Source: Paramarasmius palmivorus
Taxonomy: Eukaryota; Basidiomycota; Agaricomycetes; Agaricales; Marasmiaceae
Length of the DNA: 64,000 bases
Assembly: GCA_037176845.1 (NCBI GenBank)
Contig: JAYKXP010000002.1
Span: 868,001-932,000, forward strand
Direction: 5' to 3'
The position numbers and the translations under genes are program-made. This document shows positions 1 through 11,900 of the stretch, piece after piece. How positions within the stretch are numbered: the stretch's first letter is position 1; each line of letters starts with the position of its first letter. Under the pieces are notes generated by a model. It worked only from the letters and a program-made list of their open reading frames with translations. It was not told where the DNA came from and made no database searches.

Positions 1-1608
1 CTGCGCATCAGGTAACAATTTCCTTTTCTTGAGACTTTGAAACGTGTCGTACGAGCACTCTGCCAGGCTTCTAAAGTTCTTGAGCTTCAATATCTTCTGA
101 GCCTTCCCAGGGTTACAGAAGGGACCTGGAAACGCAAACTTGACCTCGGAGTCCCCGACAGGAATGGCCTTTTCCTCTGGATCCATCGAATGAAAGGCAT
201 CGTCTGTGATAAATGCGACGTAAGCAACAGTGCCATACAGACCGACGTTTCAGTAGTACTGACAAAGATTTTGGAACGTGAAGGCGCCTATATGCATAAA
301 CTCAATGAAGGTAGGCGGAAAATACCCAAAACCATACCAGCATCAACGATAAACCGTTCGCCGCCAGCTTCTTCGGTTTGTAGTGCTGCAACGAACGCAT
401 CGGCAATGTCACGGACGTCGGTGTATTCAGAACAATAGTCACTAAGTTTCGAGCTGTCCCTTGAAGCTAGGAGATACTGAACAAAGAGCTTGCTTGTAGC
501 ATTTAGCTCCTCGAAGGAATTGCACTAGATAGTTGCCTTAGTCCTGAAAACGACGAAACGCAATTGGCTGTACACACCTGATGAATGACAGGCTAAGTTT
601 ACGGGGTTAGACGTCAGTTGGGTCTGGTTGTGTTATTAAGATCATGGACCGACCCCGTAGATCTGTGGCGGCTCCGATTCAATAAGACTTGAGCGAAATG
701 TTAACCACTACTCACAAAAGCAGGAACCATTCTTGTAATGTCCCAACCTATATCTTTATGCTCATCTGCAAAAGCAATCAATGCACGTTCGGCATGTACT
801 TTGCTCGCGGCGTAAATAATCATCGGATCGACGTTATGACCTTTCTCCTGGACTAACGCAACAGCGCCGTCATTCCAATCGTCCTTCGTACTCAAAAAGT
901 CAGCCCGTGGCGCATTGAAGAGAAGCTGATTTGACATACCTCGGTATAGATATGGGTCAACTCCTTTCCAAGCATGGCTTGTGCTGATGACATGTAGATC
1001 AGCCTCTTGACGTTTTTCCTGGTGATTCGAGTTGGATGTTAATTCACATTGAATCCTTGTCTGACATAGCACTAATACCGCACCCATGCTTCAATATGCT
1101 GTTGGTCAATCCTTTAACACTATCCACATTCGGGCCAAAGACATCTGGTTGGCAGATAAGTGTCAGGATTCGTCGCAAGGTAATGACATCGAAAACTCAC
1201 CAGAAGTATTACTCGGACTATCATGAATGATGCCTGCCTAAGACCCAATGTGCGTAAGACTGATGAACGATCTCAAGCTGAGAAGTAGGCAGGCTTACAA
1301 CATGAACAACAGCATGAACATCGCCATCGATGACTTTGTCAAAGGTGTCCAACTACACAAACGTTCAGCGCAAAGCGCCACAGAAGGCGAGGCGAAAAGA
1401 CTACCTGCGATATGTCTTCAACGACCACCGGGTCGAATCTTCCTCCGTGAGATTCGAAGAGCTTTTGAAGGTATTCTCCTTTGGCTTTATTACGCACTGT
1501 CCCTCGAACGCTGTACCCAGCATCGAGGAACGCCTTGCATATCCAGGAACCATTGAACCCTGAAGCACCAGTGACGACGACCGTTGCGGGAGGTGAGACG
1601 GAAGGCAT
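1..1608 (-). CDS. NAD(P)-dependent reductase/epimerase of the extended SDR (dihydroflavonol-reductase-like) family, 3' partial
   Basis: Oxidoreductase with a Rossmann fold, probably cytosolic, acting on a small aldehyde, ketone or sugar substrate that the sequence does not identify. The N-terminus has the nucleotide-binding glycine motif TGASGFNGSW (residues about 13-22). YAASKVHAE, around 780-830, supplies the YxxxK catalytic pair. YMSSAQAM upstream fits the conserved Ser-containing strand. Exons I could place are 1608-1405 and 1352-1299. Further exons give KNVKRLIYMSSAQ near 1000, the YxxxK block (about 940-720), YTDVRDIADAFVAAL near 400 and a C-terminal block near 60-190. The ATG at 1608 sits just ahead of the dinucleotide fold, as usual. 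No stop occurs in frame before base 1, so the gene runs out of the window. Family assignment is secure; the substrate is unknown. Confidence 0.8.
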
Positions 1609-2263
1609 ATCGAAGTACTGGGGCCAAAAGAGTCAGACTGGTATTTCCTAGTTTTCAGCTTTCACAAGTTGCCCCACAAAGTTCGTAAACCTATGATCCA
1701 GCAAGTGATCAAATCCGTTTTCCTGGATTGGCGTACGTAGGGCCTGCTGGTGACATTTGGTGACTAGTAGATTTAGCACGGAAATCAGTAGCTAGACAGC
1801 GGGGAACAAGAACTCACCGGGGACCCACGGTTCATGCTTCTAGTTGTACTCGCATGCTCCGGTATGACCAAAACAATCCTATACATCGCAAACTGGCGAA
1901 AGAACACGACCAGAACACTAATACACTAGTGATGGAAGAGATCAAAAGGGGACGAGCGCCAAGCCCAACAGTCACTGAATGCCGTCACAATACAACAAGC
2001 ACTCACCGGCACAAGAGGAAGGGCACAAGAGGAAGTGCACCAATCAAAGCGACCAAACAGAACAATATTTCATCAACTTTGGGTATTCGTGAAGGGGGTA
2101 AACCATGAAGTACGAGTAGAAATACAGCTATTAGATATACAGACCATTCGCGTCATCATAAAATCTACTCCAGAACCGTGGAAACAAAAAGTGATACAGT
2201 GTGGTGGTATATGTACGGATGCAGGTGTGAACTAACGAATACAGAAAGTCAAGGTCGTGTCGG
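1609..2263. other. Intergenic region, no supported gene
   Basis: Upstream of the reductase and downstream of the Ser/Pro-rich gene. Only short open frames without family features occur. A 13-base direct repeat (gcacaagaggaag) lies close together near 2011-2036. I see nothing else. Confidence 0.5.
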
Positions 2264-2878
2264 TCATGAGAAAACCGATGAAGTGGTAGAGTCCGAGGAG
2301 TCAGAGCCTCTTCGTGATTGCTCTCTGGTGCTTCCAGTACCCTTGCGGGTGCTGGCGAAGCGATACGGATGTATCCTGGCACCCTTGGCAATTTGCCGTT
2401 GAGGGTGTCTGAGATGGTTAAGGGCAGGGCCGACGAGTAGTAGAGCCTTTGAAGGCTCTACTTCAGGACATGTAGAGGGAGGTGGAACGACTACGACGGC
2501 ATCTGCTTCGTCAAAGGAGCATGGTATGAGCCGGAGATTGTTTCCAGATTGTTTTGATTGCGAATGTGATGGACTATGAGTGAAGTAGTCGCTATCGGAG
2601 AGTGGTGGTGATGGTGTCCTGGATGTAGTCGTGGTAGATGTGGACAGTTGTCTCTGTCTGTGAAGCTGTCGTGGAGCGTAATGTGGGGCATGAGCATGCA
2701 ATGACTGTCAAAACGGTAAGAGATCGATAGGCAATACAAGAGACACGAAACTTACTTGACGTCCAGAGTCGTAAGGAGAGGGAACAGGCAGGTATATCGA
2801 GCTCGGTCTCGTGGAGGAAGGTAAAGTAGGGAGATCGAGAGTGTGAAGAGATGGAAGAGTAGGACGTTCAGAAAACAT
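2264..2878 (-). CDS. Uncharacterised Ser/Thr/Pro-rich protein
   Basis: I do not recognise this gene. Two exons join cleanly. Exon 1 is 2878-2756 (41 codons, starting MFSERPTLPS) with donor GTAAGT. Exon 2 starts at 2704 after a CAG acceptor and runs to the stop at 2264. The product is about 187 residues and rich in Ser, Thr, Pro and His, so it is probably largely disordered. A less repetitive stretch near the end (LRHPQRQIAKGARIHPYRF) is basic and looks the most constrained. It is followed by a serine-rich tail (RRGSDSSDSTTSSVFS). No signal peptide, membrane segment or catalytic motif is visible. It is divergent from RPC19, separated by about 520 bp. It could be a small regulatory or DNA-associated protein, but nothing in the sequence shows that. 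Confidence 0.55.
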
Positions 2879-3396
2879 TGTGTCGCAGACAGAGAGTATC
2901 GTAGGAGTAAGTGCGTATGTGATAGTCCACCGGGGGCTGTTCAGGTCCTGCCTTATGAATGAGAAATTGAAGGAAATTTGTCCCGGAAGATGGAAAAGTG
3001 GGGATGGGCACTTCGGAAAGAGGCGAACCAAAGGATTCCTTTATACCCCACTTTCCCAATTCGCGTATCCATAAAGCATTGTGCAGTCAAGCGACACATG
3101 GTACATTGTACTTGGGCGTCAATTTTCCACAATTGCTAGTTTGCGCTTGTTTGGCTTCCAATTTCGAGTCTTTTATTCATCCCTAGGACATTCCAGATTC
3201 TGCGAATAATAGGAAGAATAATAAGAAACCGGATTCTTCATTATCGTTATTGACGCTATTGAGCTAGAGGACCAGAGACTTGAAGCCTAGCAGACGATGA
3301 TGGTGGTCAATAGGAAAGAGGTCGATGGCACGTGCTGCCATCGAATTTTTTTCCCTCTCTGAGTCTCCTCATCCCCTCACCACCATCCTCGACAGT
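2879..3396. promoter_or_regulatory. Shared upstream region of two divergent genes
   Basis: About 520 bp between the starts of the Ser/Pro-rich gene (minus) and RPC19 (plus), so it should hold both promoters. Pyrimidine-rich tracts (ccctctctgagtctcctc) lie just before the RPC19 start. I see no clear TATA box. Confidence 0.4.
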
Positions 3397-4157
3397 ATGG
3401 CAGAAACCTCAATACCCAAGATTAGAATTGTATGCTTTGATTCATTTTCCTTGGTGTATCTTACTGAACCCGGCATGAGATGTATAGATGAAAGGTGCAA
3501 CCGCTGATTTGTCTGCGGCAACCTACCAAATACATGATGAATCTCATACAATTGGAAACGCGTTGAGATGGATGCTCATGAAAAAGTATGTACTTGGTTC
3601 ATGTTCTACTATCTTTTCTGACACTTTGACAGCCCCAAGGTCGAATTTTGCGGTTACAGGTGCTTTTTTGTCATTTTCGAAACAAAAGATGTTACTCCTT
3701 CGAGGAACGTTCCATATCACCGATGGGAATTACCCCTTTGTGAACCCTTCCTTTGTTCACCATCAGTGTCGTCGATCGTGGTCCTCATGCCCTCGCATCT
3801 TTCCGAATCATCGAGTCAAGGTGTCGAGTCGCTGCCGATGTACCTTGCGTCGCAGCACTTCACTCTCATCCCTCATTATCAGTTTACCTTGGTTATGACC
3901 CCATGCTAACCCCGAATTCAGTGTTCCTCATCCTTCTGAACCGAACATCCAAGTTCGAATCCAGATGTATGGTGCGTGCTACCGACTTTTACCACCGATG
4001 TCCTCAGATTGTTCACGTTCATTTAGACCAACTCTCGTCTCTTGACGCCCTCATCAAAGCCCTCTCCGATCTTGATGACCTTTGCGAAGCCGTTTCAGAA
4101 AAATACAACGACAGTATGCAGCACGATAGCTTTGAACGTTGGGAAGAACAGAGCTAG
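3397..4157 (+). CDS. RPC19: DNA-directed RNA polymerases I and III subunit AC19
   Basis: Small subunit shared by RNA polymerases I and III. It pairs with AC40 as the alpha-like assembly platform in the nucleus. Five exons join in frame: 3397-3429, 3488-3585, 3633-3659, 3922-3971 and 4027-4157. They sum to 113 codons including the stop. The signature of the alpha-like fold is clear: ATYQIHDESHTIGNALRWML, then NPKVEFCGYSVPHPSEP, then IQVRIQMYDQLSSLDALIKA. These match the conserved order of the AC19/Rpb11 family (DEDHTLGNALR, then CGYSIPHPSE). At about 112 residues it is shorter than yeast AC19 because it lacks a long acidic N-terminus. Intron 3 (3660-3921) is long for this window. No frame breaks. 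It converges with the F-box gene downstream. Confidence 0.93.
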
Positions 4158-4318
4158 AACGGAAACAATGTTCATTAGCGCCATACGATAGGTCGCGCTG
4201 GTGGTTGTACGCGTTTTGCGGAGAGACAAAACTTCAAAATCATCCTGTTGATTGGTATATGTAAAGTTATAGCGAATAATCTTGACTAGCTCCGCGCCTC
4301 GTCCACAGAACAACTGCA

Positions 4319-5776
4319 TCACTCCAGCAACAATCTCTCACGCGCAATCCGCTCAACCTGATCCACGATATTCCATATCCTCTTTCTGTTCTTCATACTA
4401 GTGCTTCGAGAGCACGCCTTCGCATACTTCATCCAAGGGATATTCGTGTGACCTTTCCCATCAGGACCAACAGAAACGCCTGCCTTCTCCCACTGTTCCT
4501 TCCACCACTGGATTTCGCCGTCGCCGTCGGGACAAGGTGCATCAGCAACAGGAAGGTAGTATGGCTGTCGATTGAGGAGCGACTGGTACGCCCACGCATT
4601 CGCATTGGGCAAGAAGAGCGTGCGTAGGTTGCGATTTACCGAAATGAGAGTCAGGATATCCTTTGGGGTCAGGAACACCGAGCAAAGGTGGTGGTAGATA
4701 TCAAGTGGAAGCGACGTGAGACTGGGCGCTGTCCGCGGTCCCAGAGGTACTGCTCCTACTTCAACGAGGTCGGGATACGAGGAGGCTTCTGTTATTGGGA
4801 AACTAGAGAAAGAAAGTCAGCCGAGAACCGGTTGTGGTGAAGGTTGACTACGAACCGATCTGGTCTGACGAGGCAATACATGTTCCCTTTGCCCAACCAT
4901 GCCTCCTCGACTATTTCCTCTTGCGTTTTACTCTTGTCCACGAGCAGTCTGTACCATGCTTTATGAACGTCAGAGTACCAGTCGTCCTCTTCTTCCGAGG
5001 GCTGTTCAGCTGGGTCCGACTCCCATCTCTTGATGTCTTCGTCAAAATCTCCGATTCGAGTCCAGTCTGCATATTGCTCTTGTATCCCCGCAGTTGGTCC
5101 TTGATCTACACCTTCCAAATAAGCAGGACGGTATTTACAGAGGGTGTATAATATAGAAGGCCAATGATACTTTGGAAACCGGCCAACCAAAATACGATAG
5201 GTAGAGAATGTTATGATACGTGTAGCCCCGTAAGACGACACAGTGTAGTGCACTTCAGGGTCCGTTGAAGAACGGTAGTCGGTAAGTTCTGGGTTGTCTC
5301 CAGGCTGTACATGAAAGATTGCGGTAACATTGGATGGTGATGGAACCGCAGGTGCTGTACCAAGTATGTGCATGAGTCCCCACTGTCCATAGTAAATGTG
5401 AATCGTAACGCACGAATCTGGTCATAGTCATCCAATACCACTATATCGTCACCACTCTTTTCGTACGGAGTAATCATCACGAAATTGTTAGAATCTTGGA
5501 CATCCTCCTCGGTGTAGTACAGTTTCTGCAGAAGTTCCTTAGGTGGATGGGGTATATCGTCGACTCGGTCATCACAAGCCAATATAATTTCGTCGGCCAG
5601 CTGTGACTACATTTCAGCGATCTAGTAGTGGTCGGGTATCCCGCGACAGTGAACGTACTGTTTGAACATCATTCTGGTATCTGTTGCCTGTTAGCTGTGA
5701 TGTTTTTTTTAGGTCACTAATGCATCAAAGAACCTAGTGAACGACTCACCAGGCAATAGGTATCAGCACCACCCAT
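4319..5776 (-). CDS. F-box domain protein
   Basis: Probable substrate-recognition subunit of an SCF ubiquitin ligase. The chosen start gives MGGADTYCLLTGNRYQNDVQT, spliced from exons near 5776 and 5700. The Met-Gly-Gly-x-Asp-x-Tyr-Cys opening is one I associate with basidiomycete F-box proteins, although the second Cys pair is not obvious here. The middle is acidic and Trp/Tyr-rich (RWESDPAEQPSEEEDDWYSD), without clear repeats. The F-box lies near the C-terminus: TSLPLDIYHHLCSVFLTPKD, then ILTLISVNRNLRTLFLPN (about 4720-4570). A 52-nt intron near 4850-4800 joins the middle to the F-box exon in frame. The gene is tail-to-tail with RPC19. The substrate cannot be inferred. The start and the 5' small exons are less certain than the rest. 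Confidence 0.78.
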
Positions 5777-5919
5777 AGTGTGTATGAACAACAGGATAAG
5801 GAGGCATCCCTGAACATTTGGTCAATAAAATGACGGGCAAGAACGCCGACGGCCATTACGGGGGCGCCCAACATTATCATACTTATAATGTCACTCCACA
5901 ATTCACTTTGTTGTACGAA

Positions 5920-8900
5920 CTACAGGTAATGTGAGGCTTTGCTTGATATTGTACAGATGCGAGCATGTATGATACAGTAATTGTGATGATTTCCATTCCA
6001 TGGGCTGCGAGCTGGTGAAAATAAATAGTACTAGTAATGTGCGCCCCACCCTAATAACTTCGCGTCAGTTCAGGCTTCCAATGAATGTATCTGTGAAGAG
6101 CTCACCTCCGAACAACCTAGACAAGTTCGACCGATCTTTCGCCTCGGCTACAAGCCCCCGTACAACTGTAGCAACACTCAACGTCTTGTCTAATTTTCGT
6201 GCGACCGAGGAGAGCGCACGATCAGCGTCTTCTTCAGCAGTATGACTGTCCATCGTAATCCCAATACCCATGACAGGTAGATTCGTCATCGTATTAGCAG
6301 GAGCAACGTTCTGGTTATGGTTTGATGATCTTGGACCTGTCGCAGTTTCTCGTCGCTCAGCGTCCTACAAAGTTGATTCAGTATGGACACCGAGGACATG
6401 CTCAAGTATCACAAACCAATTGTGCAGTGGGTCGTGCCGGAAAACTTCCAGTACGGTCATGATGACTTCAGAGCCTTCACGTAGCACCCGGAGCGTCTCT
6501 TCTGCACATCGTTGGAAAACACCTTCCGTCCCAGACATGCCCATGCCATCCACCACATCTTCTGTCATTCGGAAGGGTACTACCTCTGGAACCGGCAGCA
6601 GTTTTCCCTGGAGTTGCTTTCAGCAAGAGCTTACAAGCCTCAGGAAACATACTTACCTGGTCGAATGCTATCCCGAGATCTATGTGTACAACTTCACCGC
6701 TATCATTGTCTAACAAGATGTTGGACGTGTGACGGTCTCCTAGGCCAAGAATATGCCCAACGATCGAAGTAGTAGCAACGCTTCGAGTATAGTTCAAACG
6801 CATCCCGAACCAGGAGACAGGTGTTTTGTGCTTCTCCATGAACCAGTATCGCAAGACTGGTCGGAACTTCTTTCGACTTGAAGATAATGGTTGAGTCGGT
6901 CTTGCGGATCTTTCTTGGCACCCATGTCCCCAATCCACTTTCTGATGACGGTGTTGTCGTCCTTCGGCCGATACCTTCGAAGAAAGTCAGTGAGAAAGTA
7001 GATTAAAGAAGACAAAGGCATACTTAGGATGAGCTTTGTCTAACCAAGTCCTGAAGGTAATGGTACCCTTCACAAACTCTATTACACCGGCCTGGGTATC
7101 CAGAGGTATAACCTTGTAATCCCGTACTTGAAGGAACCTCCGTCGCGTCTCTGGATCTCGCGAAAGAACCGTGTTGACAAGCTGAAAGACTTGTTCCATA
7201 ACAGCGTCTTGACGAAGATCGTCCGATTGTTCGCCTTTGAACTGGAGTTACATCAGTACAAGACCGGGACAGTAGTCAAAAGAATAATTTGATACCAGCT
7301 GCTTGTATGAGACACCGTCAGATCCGACACATGTGCACACCTTGGGTCTGCTAATGCCACCCACGATCTCGTACTTGGGAGTATACTTCTCTATCCACAC
7401 GCAATTCTGGTATTCCAGGCTGGGATCGACTGGGGTATGCATAGTGATAACTGGGACCTTCCCTCGAGATTTTCCTAGTTTAAGAATACTGAGATGACTT
7501 GGGATATCGTACACCTTGTTCGCGAGAATTTCCTTGACCTTCTTGACCGGATAGTCAGCCCATTGAAGAGAGGCAAAACATAGCTCTTCCATGGCGATAA
7601 ACCGTTCTTTGACTCGATCATCACTGCGGAGGCGCTGCAGGATAACATCAGCAGCAGCGGATCGTTCAGTCTGTATGGCTGGTGAGGGTGCCTTCGAGTG
7701 TCGTTGCGAGGACCGCCTAGATGAGCTGTCGTCTACTCGCGGTGGCTTCAAGCAAAAAACTTGGTAGAGACTATGGAAGGGATGCTCCGCGCACATGCGA
7801 CAGATCAAGGCCTGCAGATTGGCTTGCGATGGGCTCTCCGATGAGAGTCTAGCAGTAAGTTGATGCTGATAAAATGTCAACGCAATAATAGAAAACGGAG
7901 AGTACCAAGACTTACAGCTAAAAACACGAGCTTCCTTGAGGGTACACGTTCCAACGCGGTCTTGAGGGGTTTCAAGAGGGCTGGGTTGTCAAAATTAGCT
8001 AACCATAAGAACAAAGTCTAATAGGTGTATCGTGGTCAAACTCGTCCGATTGGTTCAAGCAGCGGGAATACATGTCGATGGCACGCTTCAAGAACTTGTC
8101 GCGGTCTTCGTTATGCTTCTTTAGGGCTTCCTCATCCTGTTGCCTGACTTTCTTGGACCTGGCAATGAGCTGGCTTATAGCCTTGTATTCGTCAGTTGAA
8201 GAGGGATAGTTTCTGAGCTGGGACGAAAGGTCGTTGATTTCCTTCACTTTTCGTTCCATATAGACTTTCCATCGAATGACATCTGGAGATCGTGCGATTG
8301 CAGAGTACTGATGTTCCGCGAAAATTGCACATTCATGGTAGACAGAGGCACGCGCTTCTTTGGCTTCTTGTCTGTCATCCGAGCTGGAATTGACATATTT
8401 TGATGCTCGGAGAAAGAATTCATCCCAGATGTATGATGGCTTTTCCAAACAAGCTTGTGTAGTCCATGACCCCTGATCACTTCTGGTAAGTTCCCCTTCG
8501 GCCAATATTCCCAAGAAACTCACCAACCGAGCGTGTAAACACGCAGCCTGTATAGCCTGTTCCGAGTCGAGCGCTTGATCTTTAGCGCCAGGAAGTTCAT
8601 TACGTAAGACCTTTAACGAGTCGACTGCGTTCTTTTCCTCCTGGTGTAGCCAAAGTACCGAAGCGTACTCTTCCATTGTTGCGAATGATGCCCTAGTACT
8701 AGAACGGGGAGTGGATTCTTCAAGTCTTTTTGCCCTTGTGACGGAGTTCAAGGCTATCTGTGGCTGCAGTGCATCCCTAGCAGCACGAGAAAGCTTCAAA
8801 AGGCACCGTTTCTCGCTTTCTAATAGGATCTCTGCTTAACGGGGACCTAAGACTGCCAATTTGTTGCTGATCTTCCCTTTGTCGGGCTGAACGAAGTAGT

Positions 8901-11900
8901 GAAATCCGGGTTGACATAATGGTGTATAGATCTTCGAATCTAAGGAATGATCATTCAGTCAGGACTTTAGGATAAGACCACAGTTACTTGCCGGAATCCT
9001 GAGTCGATTGATATATGCTGATCCATCCATGGTTCTATGGAATGTTGATCAGTTCTCATGCGTCGCGACAGTGGATGCTGCATCCATAACGTCACTTGGC
9101 TCAGCGACATGAGATTCTTGACGACTTCACGTATTTGCGCAATGTTTTCTGATCCAAGTGTGCGCAAATGATCCATTTCGCGGAAAAGCACATCTCGAAC
9201 GACTTTCTCTGAAACGTTGGGATCCCGCTCGCGGTGGAGTGAACGGAGGGCGAAGTATAGCGATGCACCGGAACAGTGGTTCACGTCAAGATCAGGTAGG
9301 TCCCATGTCTCGGTACGCCACCCTTTGATAGGTAAGTGATAGGTTGGGCTTTTGAGTTGAGATAGAATTGAGTAGAGAACGGGTGGCTAAGTGGTCAAAA
9401 CCATAAGAATGGAAGGAATGTAACAGCCCTTCTGCTTCCGCGATGTCGGTCATATCGGCTTCCCAAGCAGCACCGTGAAAATGAAAGGCCTTTTTCCCAC
9501 TGCTGTTCATGGTGAAATCGTTTTATGAGAAACTCCTGAACATTTTGTGCCTTTATGCCATAGAATCCGTCTGGTTCGTCTATGTTGGCATATATATCGT
9601 ACATCACTTGCTCCACCTCATAGCTGTACGTGGCGGATGCTTCACTGTGGGGCTGGTCACGACGTTGGTCTTCAGCTAGCTCCAAGAAAAGGAGCGCTGT
9701 AGTATAGGCACCACAAGTGATAGCGTTTTTCGCAAGCAGTAAGTGGTCAATGGTGAGCCACTTCTCGTAGGCGAGAGCGTCCTTGGAATTAGAAGGTTGT
9801 ACGTGTCGCAGATGCAAAACGATGTCTACGATACACCGTCGGCAATCCACGTCCGTATCTGCCATTTCAAGCACAGCACTGAAGTATGCTGATAGAATTG
9901 ATGCATAAGGTTGCTCGGTTCCTTCACTTTCCTGCAAAATCGTTCGAACCAGGACTGGTAATATTTCTTGCGAAAACTGAGGATCCGACTGTAGAATTGA
10001 CGATAGCTGTGCGTAGAACGCGTTTTGTAAAGCAAGAATGTCACTGAAGAGGGCTGCCTAGGCTGCCGATCCAGAGTCTGAAAGTCTGTGCTTTTTCAAG
10101 AATACTTCAGATTCCAATGCCTTCAGATCGCGCTGTTCTGGTTGAGATGAAAGAGGTATGTCGTAAATCTGTAGGTACCCAATTTCATCATTATACTGGG
10201 TCGGCCACGAACGAAAGAGGTCCTGGTTTTCCTTTAAGACCAAGAGCAAAGCACGCAAGGTGCGGTAGGCTTGGTCCCTGCGCTGCGTTTCGCTGCATTC
10301 TAATAAAGAAAGTAGTGAAGTGACAATGACACCCTTTGCCTCGCCAAGGAGAAGAGAACTGTGTTTGCCATTAATCGTTCGGTTGCTGACAGCACTCAGC
10401 TGTTCACTTCCGAAGCTATTGACAGAGCCTTTGTTCAAAGAAGAAGCGAAGCGAATGCCAGGACATCCTCTTCACCCAGGTCTCGTTTGGGAGGTATGCA
10501 TTCTTTTAACCGCCAGAAATTAAACTGTGAGAACTGTGAGTGTCCCGAAATGTTGGACAGCGAATGTTCGTGGAGCCGATGGACAGACCGAAACTTGTTG
10601 GATGAAATGTGACCGTCGTTGAGAATTTTTGTCAGGTCCTCATACGATAAAGAAGAGGACAGGTTGGCTAACTCGCTTGGGAACAGGGTGAGGCCAAGCT
10701 GCCAAAGCTATCTTGATCTGGGAGGCTAACTTGGATTCGGCGGCAAGGAGACAGGCTTGTGAATCTATCCAACTTAGGAGTTCTCGGCTCAATACCTCCG
10801 AAGTCGTGTTTCCCGAAAGTAGAGAATAACGATGGCATGCACACGCTGCCCGAACAAGGATATCAGGAAAGCGGGGATCTCGGTGGCGGTTCTCGCGATA
10901 GCGAGCAAAAGACCACTCGAGAATGGCCTGCGCAGGACGCGCCAGATCAACTTTTGCTTAGCAATGAGCAAGCACCCCTAATTAGGGTATGCAAGAGCGT
11001 CTGGTTACTAAAGTGCTGTTGCTGAAACGCTACCCACAGCGCAATTGCGTCCGTCCACCTAAGACGTTCGTTCACGATATAGGAATCTTCCACAGAAGAA
11101 AACAGTTCCTGTAACACGTGATATGCGAGCGCGAGGGGGTCGAAGTCGCCAATCCACTGGAATAACCACCTAATTGCCCCCAAGATACAATGAACATTGA
11201 AGCAGGGAATGTTCGGCAAATGGTGCTTGAAATGGGTTGTTCGATATTTGTGCATTTCCTGTATTGCAGCTGATGATTTCCCGCTGTCATCCAGTCGATG
11301 CAGAGCCTCAAGAATGGAGGCATTTGCAGAGGTATCCAATGCGCGTAAGAGGGAAGACACAATGCTATCAAGACGTTGTCGGACAATAGCTTTCAACTCT
11401 GCTTCTGGTCGGCCCACAACATGTACCAAAGACTCTATCACTTCAGGAGGCAATTGAGTATCTTCGTTGCCATCCAACCCAACGGAGCAAATCGTACGCG
11501 ACAATGTCACCAAAGCATTCGCGAATACCTTGTTCGGGGTCTTTGCCGATTGCCCTACAATGTCCTGGGAACAGGCCCTTATCGCCACCGTGGACTATAT
11601 TTGTCGGGGCAAAAGCACGGAATGTCGCTACCGCGCATTCTTTGCGGTCTTTGTAGCCCAGTAAGTGCGGTGGGAGCCGAAGAACGTTGTAACCTCCGTT
11701 TTGGATCGAATATGCCAACTGTGAAGCGTAGGCTTCAAACAAGACTGTAAGTGATGGCAAGCCCATCCGACATGCAGCACCCTTTAACACGGCTTCTAGA
11801 TGGTCCGTGTACGCATCGGAGTGATAACAGGTCTCTAGCAGATGCCAATAGGGACCACGTCTGACAGCGGAGCTGATGATTATGATGTTTCCGAAGGAGA

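Noticed and set aside
37..438. Plus-strand open frame at the window start
   Set aside because: The minus strand here encodes the C-terminal exons of the reductase, including YTDVRDIADAFVAAL; the plus frame is its shadow.
10030..10110. In-frame TAG in TEL1 near 10062
   Set aside because: A 48-nt GT-AG intron beginning GTATTC after the ALESE codons and ending CCTAG removes it and joins [11 protein letters not shown] in frame.
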